Assembly: GCA_002946415.1 (NCBI GenBank)
Contig: NJPS01000010.1
Location: 1,116,001-1,180,000, forward strand
Origin: Rutstroemia sp. NJR-2017a BVV2
Lineage: Eukaryota > Ascomycota > Leotiomycetes > Helotiales > Rutstroemiaceae
DNA: 64,000 nt
Reading direction: 5' to 3'
Shown here: positions 47,069 through 58,232 of the stretch, piece by piece
Layout: every line of letters starts with the position of its first letter
Position numbering within the stretch: the first letter of the stretch is position 1
The notes under the pieces: generated by a model
Seen by the model: the letters and a program-made list of their open reading frames with translations, nothing else
The model's database searches: none
Told to the model about the DNA's origin: nothing
Program-made: the position numbers and the translations under genes

Positions 47069-50000
47069 TTTACAGCATTAATGAAAAGGGGTAATGTCTA
47101 GTGAAATCTTTGGATTGAGAAGAGGATGCACTGAATGGCGTTGGGGGCAATGATTGATTGAATGAGTATGAGTGAATGATTGATTAGGAGGTTACTTTCA
47201 GATACCCCTGGCTTGCTCGCTTGCTTGATGGAAAATGGAGCTCTGTATCCAGAGCGGCTTTTTGTAATAATAATTGCATACTTGTATAATTTTCAATATC
47301 ACGGCTGCAGGGATCTTCCTATTGTCTTTCTCTATGCACCCCACTGTCAAAGAAGTGCTTTTGTGGTCTCTCTGATCTTTGTACCTCGTATATTACCGTT
47401 TTTCAGGAAGGAAAGGAGTACAGATAGCGCCTCCCCCGCTCTAGCTATAGAGACGTTTAGTACGCAGCTTTCATGCCCGGAGATCTCTGTGCACAGAGAG
47501 GTCGGGGATGAGATAGTGGGAACCGTAGGGCTGGATACCGTTGATGGGGACCGTGATACCTGGGGCTGGCGATCCGAGCAAAACATTGCTGGGCTGACTA
47601 ACGTCACTCTTTTCAACGCTTCTAATTCTAGATAGTATGTTATGACCCTGCTGTCCCCTGAATGAACTGTCTTCGTCATTAGTTCTGCAGCAAGAGAGCA
47701 ATTAGGTCATCGTGTCTGCGGGTTTGTGATGTGGGAAGGGTTGCTGAGGAGCAGACAGGCGAGAGATTAGTGAGATTAGATTAGATCCCCTGAGATAAGA
47801 TCCAATCCTCTGCAGCAAGTAGTGGACTGACTGACCGAATCAGTTGTTGTCATGCGTTTTTTCACATGCTAATTTTCTGTCGTCACTTTCTTATAATGGA
47901 GATAAGCACAGGACAAGGGGAGGAGTACAAGTGCAAAGAGTGGAGTGCAAGGGGAGAGGAGGAGAAATGGGATGTGCAGGATAGGACCAGACCCCTTACT
48001 GTGGGCATGCAAGCCGTTTAGCTAAGGCGAGGCTCGTCACTGCTGCTGTTACTGTTGGCGACGTATGGTGGTTGGTGGTTGGTGGTTGATGTAAGCTGCT
48101 ACTGGATGAGAAAAAATTAATAGTAACCATCAATTGAATTAATCAAGCCCAATGAAGAAGTTTCTAGATGAAAACTCTAAGTAGTCTAGAATGAACCAAC
48201 CAGTCTGACATCAGAAAATTTAGTTAACATCATTCGATTATTTCCATTTGCTGGATCCTTCGACGAGTAAGTACTGTACGTACAGGTACAGTACCCCTCT
48301 TCAGGGTTCCTCCCGGACATATCTCCGACCCAACGAGAGAGAAAAGAATACCCTGAAAATATGAAACGTGAAAAGAAAAAGAAAAACAGAAAAACAGAAC
48401 ATTCTAGCCGCCGACTTGTGCCTGCAATCTACTTTTTTCGGTTCGGCGAGTTTTCTTGTACTTGCAAACATCGGTTCCCAATTGGCAATACATTATGTCA
48501 TCCCGCGGATAGTGCATATTGCGGGTCCCGGTAGTTGCTCCGCTGGAATAGGGTTGGTGCGGTGATTTACTTGGCAGATGGGTCTCAAAAGGCTTGATTT
48601 TAAGATTGAGCTGGTGAGATGGGATGGTTGGGGTTGGTATCTTGTTTCTTTGGATGTTGGTGGCATGGGATATTGTTACTACTTTAAAGTATATTGCTGG
48701 ATGCTATGCTCGGAGATGATGGGAAAGAAAGCATGTTGTGCTGGATTAACTAGCTAACTAACGGTAAGACGGTAAGGGTTTGCGAGCAGATATTGATTGC
48801 ACGGAATGCACGGATGGGCTGGTGAGCCGATGCCGATTGAGGGGTTGGATCTAAGTTATACTTAGTACGGTGGAGATGGATGGCCACTGTACGATCGATG
48901 TTGATAGGACGGAAGCGTCGTTGAAATCTTGTTCTGATCTCCAGGGCGCCTTTGCTTTCCACGATGCGAGGACGAAGTTGGCGATGGGCAGAGTATCGAG
49001 GGACGTGCAAGGTAGCTGCGTGAGCTGATTGATAGTCGTGCGGACGTCATGAAGGGGTCGAGAGGGGTAGACTTTTTACATTATGCACACAGCGCTGTGG
49101 ACTGCCGTGTGTTGGTGGTGCAGGGCGTGCAGGGCGTCAATCATGTGGCTGCTGCGGGACGGTGTAGGTTATACAAGTACGATTAATACAAGTAATTGTG
49201 TGACGTTTCGGACTTTTCGGGACAGCAAACGTCGATCGGGCAGTATCACGCCAAAGCACAAGCAAACGCACAGTCACCGTCGCGACGAATACAGCACTTC
49301 GTACAGAATGGTCAGTACTCCGTACAGTAAATCTCGTTCGTTCGTCTGAGAGTGGAGCATGTTGTGGCACGGTTCAGACAGCAAACAACGTCTCTTGTAG
49401 CGGCGAATCAACAGGGATGACTAATTTCCAGTGATGTATGTCTTGACATCACGCAACCAAACTCTTTTCCTCCTTCGCGTACCTTCCCACTCCTACATCA
49501 AACAAAGGGGGAAATATTCCAGGACTTCTTTCACGTCATCCTCTTTTGCTTTCACGTCAATCGCTGGAGAATAATGATGTATAGCGTTTTATCGAGAACC
49601 CCGTACACCATTCCGACCCATCGGAATGTACTCTCCCAAGTACCTTACTGTACGTGCAGCATGGCTGGCTAACCAATGACTCGATGATCTGCCGAGATGG
49701 AGAATGCATTTGGCAAATAGCGCTGGGATCTCGGATCTCGAGCCCTGCAACATCTGGAAAAGTCGAGACCATTCTCGCGTGGGACGAATCACATGGATCC
49801 TCAAACTGTGCTTGCATCGCGACTTTTCCACATTCTAGTAGATGAAGTGCCGCCTTGTGGAGCGTGTTCGTTTGGCGCCCTTGCTGGCGCTGCACCTTAT
49901 TCCCCCCCCCTGGCAGCACTGAGGTAATCGTCTTTTCATCCAGCCTAGCATGGCGCGCATACAGTAGGATGATGGTATGCTTCCACGGTGTGAGAAAGGT

Positions 50001-50406
50001 CCGTCGACGTAAGACCATTCTGAGCTACCCTTTCCATTCTATTGCCAAGGAAAATCAAGCACGGGAGGGGAAGGATTTTGCTACTGTAGCAGAAAAAATG
50101 CTTGTCATAACGTCACTACGAAGTACACACACTTTTTGCAAGCCGTTGGTCGGCCTACCTCATGCATGGAGAAAAGTTTCCGGACTATGGACAAAGGTAT
50201 TTCTCTCATATATAAGATCTTTCGGTTTGTACCATTCTCTCTCCTCATCTCATACCATCTCATCTCATCTCAACAAGTGTGTGACTTGCATTTGCAACCT
50301 TTGCAACATATAGAAGCTGTCGATCTCGCAGACTTCTCCTTCGAATCATCTCATATTAATCTAATAACTTCTATTTACTTTTTCGATACCCAATACTGCG
50401 TTAATC
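47069..50406. other. Long intergenic region between carX and the opsin gene
   Basis: In these 3.3 kb I see no supported gene. Short frames occur on both strands (for example 153 aa on minus at 49557-50018) but have no domain or splice logic. A GGTTGGTGGTT-type repeat lies near 48068-48090. The last few hundred bases hold the opsin promoter. Confidence 0.6.
50209..50215 (+). promoter_or_regulatory. TATA box of the opsin gene
   Basis: TATATAA lies 192 bases upstream of the opsin ATG. It is followed by a pyrimidine-rich stretch with repeated CATCTCAT units (about 50238-50275), a common arrangement around transcription starts of strongly expressed fungal genes. Confidence 0.55.
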
Positions 50407-51411
50407 ATGTCTGCCGTCGAGTTCGACAAGCGCAATAATGCGTTGGCTACCAATCCCAACCGCTTCTACTATCCCGCCGCCTCGGATATCAACATCACCA
50501 CTCGTGGTTCTGACTGGTACTGGGCTGTTACTGCCATAATGGGCGCTGCAACTATCGGCTTCATCATCTGGAGTACGAGAGTCCACCGAACCCGACGTAT
50601 CTTCCACTACATCACTGCCGCTATTACCCTTACCGCTGCCATTTCCTACTTCACCATGGCCTCGAACTTGGGATACGCTGCTATTGCCGTTGAATTCCGC
50701 CGCTCCAACCCCAAGGTTGCCGGCAACTACCGTGAGATCTTCTATGTTCGATACATCGACTGGGTCATTACTACTCCTGTAAGTTTTACTTCTACTTCCA
50801 ATGATTCTCTCGCTTTGACATAGTCTAACAAGTGATAGCTTCTTCTATTGGACATTCTTCTCACTGCTGGTCTCCCATGGCCCACCATCCTCTACACCAT
50901 CTTCATGGACGAAGTTATGATCATCACAGGTCTCGTTGGTGCCCTCGTCGTCTCCCGTTACAAGTGGGGCTACTTCGCATTCGGCTGTGCCGCTCTCTTC
51001 TTCATCGCTTGGAACGTCGTCTTCGTTGGCCGCAAGCACTCCGCTGCCATCAGTCGCGAAGTAGGCCGCACATACCTCATCTGCGCCGCCTGGACCATCT
51101 TCCTCTGGTTCCTGTACCCAATCGCCTGGGGACTTTCTGAGGGTGGAAACGTCATTGCCCCTGATTCCGAAGGTGTCTTCTATGGTATCTTGGACATCTT
51201 GGCCAAGCCTGTCTTCGGCTTTCTCCTCCTCTGGGGCCACCGCAACATCGACCCCGCTACCCTCGGTCTTCGCATCCACGACTACGAGACCACTCCTCAA
51301 CGCTACGGTCTTGAGAAGGGTACCCACGCTGGCCCAGGTGTCGGCGGTGTTACCGACCCATCCGTCCCAGCTGGCACTCACAATGCCCACACTGCCAACA
51401 CTGCTGTCTAA
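50407..51411 (+). CDS. carO: Microbial rhodopsin, proton-pump type (CarO-like)
   Basis: This is a seven-helix retinal protein of the plasma membrane. Two exons, 50407-50778 and 50839-51411, with a 60-bp intron, give 314 aa. The helix C sequence RYIDWVITTPLLLLDILL keeps both carboxylates of proton pumps: Asp118 (the acceptor position of bacteriorhodopsin Asp85) and Asp129 (the donor, Asp96). Helix G reads LDILAKPVFGFLLLWGHR with Asp243 and the Schiff-base Lys247. Glu225 in LSEGG matches the proton-release side. The C-terminal tail is hydrophilic, rich in Gly, His, Thr. Retinal supply by the adjacent carX is the natural reading of the cluster. Confidence 0.96.
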
Positions 51412-52683
51412 ATTTATTTAGACGAGCGTGCGTTAAACTAATGGATGGCTTATCAAACGAAAAATACGGAAAAAAAAACGAAAAACACAAAATCTGCTTG
51501 ATTTTGCAGCTGGATTCGAAAACCTTACGACACGATATTGATACCATTAGACTGTGTGTTATTATACCAAAACTATCCACGTCTCACTATCAATGAGATG
51601 ATTATGGTTGGCATTTAATTTTGAGGGAAGCGTTGGCTAACTCTCTGGATTTTTGAAAATTTCTTTCCTTGTTCGTGCTTTTTATGTTATATACCACTGG
51701 CATAGTTGGATGACGGTCTTTACTTACGCGTATGATGATGAGTGTTGCATGAGATGGTGCAGGGGAAGAGGGGGAAAGATTCTTGTATATTAGGATTATT
51801 AATGAGGAGGTAATATAAGTCTTTTTATATATACGTCTCGTAACTTCTAGTGATTTGATTCCTGTTGACTAGTGCTCGGTTTCTAGTAAATGTTATCGAT
51901 TTTGTCTCAGGCAAATTGTTTGGTTAGTATTGCTGTGGGAATAAGCCTGTGTCGGAATTTCTTGGCCTTTTTTTCTATTTCTGTAGCGAGCAAGTTTGTG
52001 TTGTCGATTTCTTGAAGTGGGAGTCAACTTCCTCGCTCTCTTGTTTATCTTCCACCTTCTTACCGACTGAAGTATCTGCTTTAACACAATTATTTTCATT
52101 CAATACTTAAATCATTTCACCAATACTCCCCTCCCCCTCATCCTGTCAACTCAACTCATCGATATCACATATCTACTCCTTTTCCCTATCTCTGTCCCAC
52201 AAATCAACAACCATCATACCTTGCCGCTCAACTTCCTAACCCAAAGTAAACTTAACTAGATCTACCTCCCTGCCCCATTAATCTATAAAAAGAAGAACAT
52301 CCTTTATCCACACAAACAAACAAAGCTACAATCTCGAAAAGAATATCTCCCACATGGTCTAACGTTGTTCGACTTTTCAAAGAAAGAGTCAACAATGAAA
52401 TGCGAAATTGTTTGCCGGGAACATGTATTGAATAAGATGAATAAAGCAATTGATTGAGCGAAGTGTCGCATCGTCATCTTGATATCGTCAGATCTTGCGG
52501 CTGCGAGTCTGGTGTTCTGTTTTCTGCTCTGCTCTACTTCTTCATTGTATGTAGATACATATTTGCTCTCCTGTAGTCTGTAGACAACCAGAGCTGGTAG
52601 TTAATACCACCCGTTCATCAGTCTCATTCACTCAAGAAACAGACAGATAAACCCCCCCCCCCCCCCTTCCCCCTAACAAAACC
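51412..52683. other. Intergenic region
   Basis: No gene is seen. The stretch is AT-rich and ends with a run of 15 C residues at 52652-52666 just before a short Cys-rich frame. Confidence 0.55.
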
Positions 52684-52935
52684 ATGTGCCACTACCACTC
52701 CCAACCCTTCAAATACTCCCTCTGCACCCTCCCCGTCAAACACATCATCACGCGCACCAAATGGGACCACTGCATCGCAGCCAAAACCTCCGGCACCATC
52801 TGCAAAGACGCGACTGCTGCGAAGGGCTTGAATGATATGGTGTTGGTTTTTGGGGCTGTGTGTAGAATCGGCGAGTGCCCTGCTTGTGAAGCTTTGAAAG
52901 CTTGTGGGGGGAAGGAGGAGGCGGCGTGGGTTTAG
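52684..52935 (+). CDS. Small Cys/His-rich protein of unknown function
   Basis: This is an uninterrupted 83-aa frame starting MCHYHSQPFKYSLCTLP. Cysteines are spread in a pattern (MCHYH, SLC, DHC, TIC, AVCRIGECPAC, KACGG) that could bind a metal. Short fungal proteins beginning with MC-Y-H and carrying a C-terminal C-x-x-C are common in filamentous ascomycetes, but I know no function. The start follows a 15-base poly-C tract. Coding status is uncertain because the frame is short. Confidence 0.5.
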   Translation: MCHYHSQPFKYSLCTLPVKHIITRTKWDHCIAAKTSGTICKDATAAKGLNDMVLVFGAVCRIGECPACEALKACGGKEEAAWV

Positions 52936-53368
52936 TGTATTTGTATGTATGTGCATGCGGGAAAGTTTCTGTTCTTGTTGTGTACTATTTGTGGAGTCAC
53001 GATTGCAACTTGTAAGACTAAAAGGGATGACCCCCCTGGTGACAATCATGAATGGCATTGGTCTGTATAATATGGCCTGCCTCACTTCAGTCGTATGGGC
53101 TTCGCCCATTTGTAACAGTAGTTTTATTACTTTTCTACGATGCTTTACACTCCTATATTTCGTCCTTTTTGTAGCACAAACAGCTCGATCTTTCCTTTCC
53201 CGTTTAGCTAGAGAATATAAATTCGATTAATCTCAGATCCTTCACATTTTCACATATACCGTGTTCCCCTCCAATTCCCACCTCATAACTCCACAAGGTA
53301 TCTCCCACCACTAATTTTAACCGTAACCGTATCCCCATCCCTCCCCAGCTCTTCCATCCCCTAATCCC

Positions 53369-54388
53369 TCACCCCAACCACCCCGTAACCACCTCCTCAA
53401 ACCCCCCAAAGTCCTGAATCTGCGGAGAATGCCCTACACCCTCCAACTCCACCAACGTGCAATTCCCCCCTAACCTCTCCTTCGCCTCCACCCCCAGAAC
53501 CTTGTAATCCCCCAAAATAGCCTGCACCTCCTTCGGCGCCCACGCCTTCCCAATCGCCGTATTATCCAGCTCCCCCACCACCAACAAACTGCGCATCATG
53601 CCCAACTGCCCAAACTGATACAGCACCGGCTGCGTGAATATCGCATCCGTCACCAGCGCCATGTTCCACGCGAACGCACGCCCCTGCGCCCCCTGGTACA
53701 CGGCGAGTAGCATGTTAACCCAGACGTCGTAGGCGGGCAGCCAAGTCCCGCCGTAGTAAGTAGACTGTTCGTAAGTCTTAATACTGGAAAACGTAGTAGC
53801 GAGCTCAGTAACGAACGTCTTATCCGGAGCTTGGTAGGGTACGCCTTTGGCCTGCCAGTCCTCGAGACCGAGGGGGGAGACCATGATAATTTGAACGACC
53901 TGAGACGGGAAAGTCAGCGCATACCGCGCAGTCAGCATCCCGCCCATGGAGTGGCCCATGATGGTCGCGGAGGTGATGTTGAGGGAGCGAAGCAGCGCGT
54001 TGGTGTTGGTTGCGAGTTGGTGCAGGGAGAATTGGTAGGTGAGCGGCTTGCTGGATTTGCAGAAGCCGATTTGGTCGGGTACGATCAGGCGGTAGCCGAG
54101 GAGGGAGAGAGAGGCAATGGTGCGGTTCCAGGTGGCGCCGCAGAAGTTTTTGCCGTGGAGGAGGGCAATGACGCCTTTGTAGGGGGTGTGGGGGTGGGGT
54201 CGTACGTCCATGTAGGCCATGGTTAGAGGCTGTTGTTGGGAGGTGAAGTTGTAGAAGTGTACCGGGTAAGGGTACGTGAAATTGAGGCCTCCTGGAGCCG
54301 GATCATTATCTCTGATGCGGAGAGATATCGTGCTGGTGGTGAAATATGCCAAAGTCACAAGCGTGACGACAAGTCTCGTGAAAATCAT
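53369..54388 (-). CDS. Secreted alpha/beta hydrolase
   Basis: The product has 339 aa in a single exon. An N-terminal signal peptide (MIFTRLVVTLVTLAYFTTST) precedes an alpha/beta-hydrolase domain. The oxyanion-hole strand reads GVIALLHGKNFCG, and YRLIVPDQIGFCKSSKP is the conserved strand-loop before the active site. The nucleophile elbow is GHSMGG with Ser147. The acid is probably the Asp in VVGELDNTAIG and the base the His in LEGVGHSPQ. Several N-glycosylation sequons (NFT, NRT, NIT, NCT) fit secretion. The substrate is unknown; esterase- or haloalkane-dehalogenase-like activities are possible from the fold. Confidence 0.88.
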   Translation of the reverse strand: MIFTRLVVTLVTLAYFTTSTISLRIRDNDPAPGGLNFTYPYPVHFYNFTSQQQPLTMAYMDVRPHPHTPYKGVIALLHGKNFCGATWNRTIASLSLLGYRLIVPDQIGFCKSSKPLTYQFSLHQLATNTNALLRSLNITSATIMGHSMGGMLTARYALTFPSQVVQIIMVSPLGLEDWQAKGVPYQAPDKTFVTELATTFSSIKTYEQSTYYGGTWLPAYDVWVNMLLAVYQGAQGRAFAWNMALVTDAIFTQPVLYQFGQLGMMRSLLVVGELDNTAIGKAWAPKEVQAILGDYKVLGVEAKERLGGNCTLVELEGVGHSPQIQDFGGFEEVVTGWLG

Positions 54389-55469
54389 GATCGATTTAAC
54401 AAGATGGAATTCTCCTCCAAACTGTTGTCCTGATTATCTTGTAGGTTACTGCCTTTAAATGAGTTGGATGTAATCTTTCAGGTTACACAAGTAGCAGCAT
54501 ACGTTCGCTAGTACATATGTCGATACCAAAAGGGACTAAAATCTTACCACTTCTATGATTGAGCGAATAAGGGGCATGTCGAGCAGATGTATATCTGCAG
54601 AATATCTCTACCCCACTCCGGATGAATACCTGCCGCAGCCAAGCGACCCATCTTGGCCATGTTTCCCGAACTTAACTGCAATCATCTCAATGTCCGTAGC
54701 TAGCAGCAGTTTTGACATAAACGAGGGTGAATACAGGACTTGTGTCTGAGAATGCCCTAGGGCTGATACATTACTGACATTGAGGCTTATCAGTCGTGAG
54801 CCGGTTGGTCTTATACTGATATGTGGTTGATTAGCAGTTTTCATTAATTCAGAAGATATATGGTCAGTAGTTGAACAAGATCTTCTAATGGTTCCTTTCG
54901 AAGCTTTCCGTAGAAGGCACCGGAATGCCGACGATTATTTGATTGGTTATTACATGGTGCTTTTATTGTCGGTAGATTGTGATTTGGGGTCTAGATGCAC
55001 AACACTGCAAACCCTCAGAGCACCAATGTATTTTCATGAATGGAATAGAAGTGCATGCCAAAGTTACTAGAAGGTGGGTCGTTTGATAATAATCTTTCCA
55101 GTCAGACGATTCGCTAATCCAAGCGACTCCTACTGTAACAAATAGGGGGAATGTTGAGATGGCCCGAGGGTGAAAAGGGTGTCGTCCTGGAATTGAATAG
55201 ACGAACTTTCGTGAACCTCATATTGAGATATAAACAAATACATTATCTGCCAAGCCGCGTCTGGAATCGTCGTAAATATTTCTTTCTTTCGTGGAAAACA
55301 AGGAACAATTTTGATGGACAAAGGAAACGTTGCTTTCAGGAAGATAACTATCACCTCAATTCAATCGAGTTTAGCAAAACTAAAGTTACTAAACCATACA
55401 TATTAAATCTTATCCATGGAAAATATCCGAAAATAAAGATCTAAACCGAGTATATCGTATTAAATAATC
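54389..55469. other. Intergenic region, AT-rich at the right
   Basis: Nothing coding is supported. From about 55200 to 55460 the sequence turns distinctly AT-rich, which marks the entry into the accessory OTU region. Confidence 0.55.
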
Positions 55470-56120
55470 ATGCGTGATGGAAATACTTCCCATTTCACAG
55501 CTCCACATGAGAGGAGATCCCGCCGGCGTGGCAATGCAAATGTGGATATTGCTTCAGAACCGGAACCTAGGCAACCCATTCAACCTTCGCGACATTATAC
55601 AACTTTACCAGGTTGTTATGGGATTAGGCATACGTGCAACTTGCCATCGAGGAACGCAGACGTGGAAATGGCTTCTGCAAGTAAAGATATTAAGCCCATG
55701 ATAAGGAAACGAACAGCAGAGTCGTCTCTTGAAGTAGGACCAGCGAAAAGAAAAATCACAAGTTGGAAAGGCAAGGGCAAAGAAACAGAGGAGAAAGCCG
55801 AGGAGTCAGGGGAAGGAGAACTAGAGGAGACGGAGGCGATGAACGACAAGCCAGAAACGTCCTTTGTAACAACTCTCGAGCTAGCCGAAGCTTTGCAAAA
55901 CTCCCGAAGGCGACTTGCGGAATCCGATGAGCAATGGACCCAATTCGTACAGGCTGCAGAAAAAATTGGAGTACACCCCGACGCTGGCTTTGGAGTTCTC
56001 AAGACGACTGCTGAGCGGCTTATGAAGGTAATTGGAGCATATTTGATACCCGAATTTGGTTTGGGGGGAAATCTTGGTTTGGAAATATTCCAACGAAGGA
56101 AAGAAGACGGGGATCCTTAA
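55470..56120 (+). CDS. Hypothetical protein upstream of the OTU gene
   Basis: The frame gives 216 aa and is not recognised. It starts with a basic, Arg-rich stretch, has a Lys/Glu-rich acidic middle (KGKGKETEEKAEESGEGELE), and a helical part with TTLELAEALQNSRRRLAESD and EQWTQFVQAAEKIGVHPDAG. The 3' end is uncertain. If an intron is removed from about 56061 or 56079 to 56123, the reading would change to VDLPANKEEIRLVIQLSRQD and stop at 56185, which looks more protein-like than the read-through end. It could also be a 5' part of the downstream OTU gene, though an in-frame stop at 56183-56185 argues against that. Confidence 0.45.
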   Translation: MRDGNTSHFTAPHERRSRRRGNANVDIASEPEPRQPIQPSRHYTTLPGCYGIRHTCNLPSRNADVEMASASKDIKPMIRKRTAESSLEVGPAKRKITSWKGKGKETEEKAEESGEGELEETEAMNDKPETSFVTTLELAEALQNSRRRLAESDEQWTQFVQAAEKIGVHPDAGFGVLKTTAERLMKVIGAYLIPEFGLGGNLGLEIFQRRKEDGDP

Positions 56121-56371
56121 CAGTAGATCTACCGGCGAACAAAGAAGAGATACGACTAGTCATTCAATTGTCTCGCCAGGACTGAAGGCAAAACCCCCTT
56201 CAACCCCCTTCAACCCCCTCGGTGATAAGAGAAAGGCACGACGCAATCTATCCTCCAGACAAAATCCACCTCACTCCGCCAAAACGACCCAAGACACCAG
56301 TGAACTTCGATGTGCATGCCGTCGCTCCCATCTCAGAAAGGAGAGTTGCATATCCTCCAGCAGGCATATTA

Positions 56372-58232
56372 ATGATGAAGGTAGAAATTCCGCTAGCTCC
56401 CCCTGAAGCAATGGTAAATTGGTTTGCAGACTCTGGATCATCAGCTCCGCCAGCGGTACCCACTACGGTAAAGAGAGCGGGAGCAAGATCTGCATCGGCC
56501 CTATGTCCCAAATATGCCTCAAGGTAATGATACATTTTCTATCCCTCATCATTGTGAATACTAAGATTGCCATAGTTGCTGAGTATTTGTATCCTCCTCG
56601 TCCAGCCCAACCAAAACCGCCTTTGGAAACCCGACTGAACAGCCCAGGCGGGATGAAGGACGAAATGATCATTGATTTAGTAACACCAGATCCTTCGTCA
56701 GAAAACAAGACAAAAGTAGAACCTGGAGTGGCAGGCAATTCTCCAACAGCTAGGAGAGAAGTTGGAGATGAACACACGGAACCGCATGGGAAGAAGGATG
56801 AATCAATCATTGATTTGGTAACACCAGATCCTTCGCCAGAAAACAGGTCAAAAGTAAAATTAGGAGCCACACGCAAGTCTCCAAGTATTAGCGGAAAAGT
56901 CAGAAATGAACTTGTTGAGGCGCCTGGGACCGAAATCAACGCGATCATTGATTTAGTATCACCAGATCCCTCACCAGAAAGCAAGACGAAAGTATCAATC
57001 AGAGCAGCAGGCAAATCTCCAACCGTCAGAACAAAAGTCCGAGACGGACTTGTGGAGCTAGCTATCGGCGATGGCCAAGCAGCCGAAGCATTTGGTGGTG
57101 CAGTACTTGGAGACACGGAAAGAAGTGCCATCATCGAGATATCATCATCATGTGCTGGGAGTAAGAAAAGCAGCGGAAATGAGCCTGAGCCTGGGCCGGA
57201 AATTACACCAGGCCCGCTGAACTGGGAGTACGCGTATAAGGAAGGTATGATTGATAGGAACCGAGCGATACGTAATAGCATCATGCCCGGCGGTGATTCA
57301 CCTCCACTATTCGGAGAACCTCTCGTGGTGGTAGGTACGGATCAAACGCAGACACATCCGTTCATGGGGGATGTTCGGTTTCGATCGATTTCTGTTCCTG
57401 GTAATGGGAATTGTTTTTTCAATACTGGTAAGTTCTCGAGTTGACAGTCGTTGCACTTCGATCTTGGAATGTGGAATGAATCAGACTGATAGTTTGTCAG
57501 TGTCTATGCTGCTTTATGGAACGACTCAGTATTGGAACCATGACAAAGGAGAATATTATTGGTTCTTCCGAGAAGTGCTTCTAGATGAGGAACATCCAAG
57601 ACATGCGATGTATAGCTACTTGAACGGAATGCAGCAAGGGAGTAGCAATAATAACCTTTGGGAAGCTTTGGCGATACCGGAGGTATAGCTTACTCTGCAC
57701 ACAGGGGTTATGGATATGCTAGCCCGACTTCTAGGCATGGCAGAGCGGCGATCTGTTCCAGGTTACCGCAGATATTTATGGTCTCTTCATTGTGACCTAC
57801 GAGATAACTCGATTCAGCAGACCTTATGTCAATAAGTACGGTAATTATAACTCTAGACACGTCTTCTGCCATATCATAGATGGGAATCATTGGCAACCGC
57901 TATGGCCTACAGTCGATCCTTCCGAAGTTATCTTTCCATATCCTGGCGGTGTTACGGTTAGACCCAGACCTGGAAGAATGAAGACTCGCATGTCCGAAAC
58001 CGCTCCTCTCCCAGTACCAATACGAAGTCCTAAGATTCCAAGACTTTCGAATTCTATCATGTCAAGAGTTCTGGGCTTTAATGTGCATGATGGATCGATG
58101 AACCTGGCTATGTTCATAGAGGATCGAGATGTGGAAGCTGAGCAACTGAGCAGAACCTTCCCAGCAATGCAGAGGGAGATAATGAGCTGGGGACGGAGAG
58201 GAAAAAGAGAAAGTGCCACCGGGAAAAGATAG
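56372..58232 (+). CDS. OTU-type cysteine protease with three 46-residue SIM-like repeats
   Basis: OTU proteases cleave ubiquitin chains. The 3' structure is clear: an exon ending at 57427, then 57501-57682 and 57735-58232, with introns of 73 and 52 bp that keep phase. The spliced core reads VPGNGNCFFNTVSMLLYG (catalytic Cys, with Asn where the family usually has Asp), then LAIPEAWQSGDLFQVTADIY, and HVFCHIIDGNHWQPLWP with the catalytic His. Upstream is a disordered region with three tandem 46-residue units, each 138 bp and starting IIDLV(T/S)PDPS at 56668, 56806 and 56944; a further IIEISSS lies near 57131. These resemble SUMO-interacting motifs. The 5' end is uncertain: a likely first exon starts at the ATG at 56372 and joins the repeat frame by a splice between about 56456 and 56565. 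Confidence 0.72.
56668..57081 (+). repeat. Three coding tandem repeats of exactly 138 bp
   Basis: Units begin at 56668, 56806 and 56944. Each encodes 46 residues: an IIDLV(T/S)PDPS head, then S/P-EN or ES with K-x-KV, a short basic segment with (N/K)SP, and an acidic or mixed tail. The head is the most conserved part and the tails have diverged, which suggests the head is under selection. Confidence 0.85.

Noticed and set aside
48068..48092. GGTGGTTGGTGGTT repeat as possible G-quadruplex
   Set aside because: Only runs of two G are present, too weak to claim a quadruplex.
49557..50018. Minus-strand frame of 153 aa upstream of the opsin gene
   Set aside because: No domain, no conserved start context, and it sits in what should be opsin control sequence.
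52652..52666. Run of 15 C residues as a regulatory element
   Set aside because: A homopolymer alone is not evidence of function and may be a slippage or assembly artefact.
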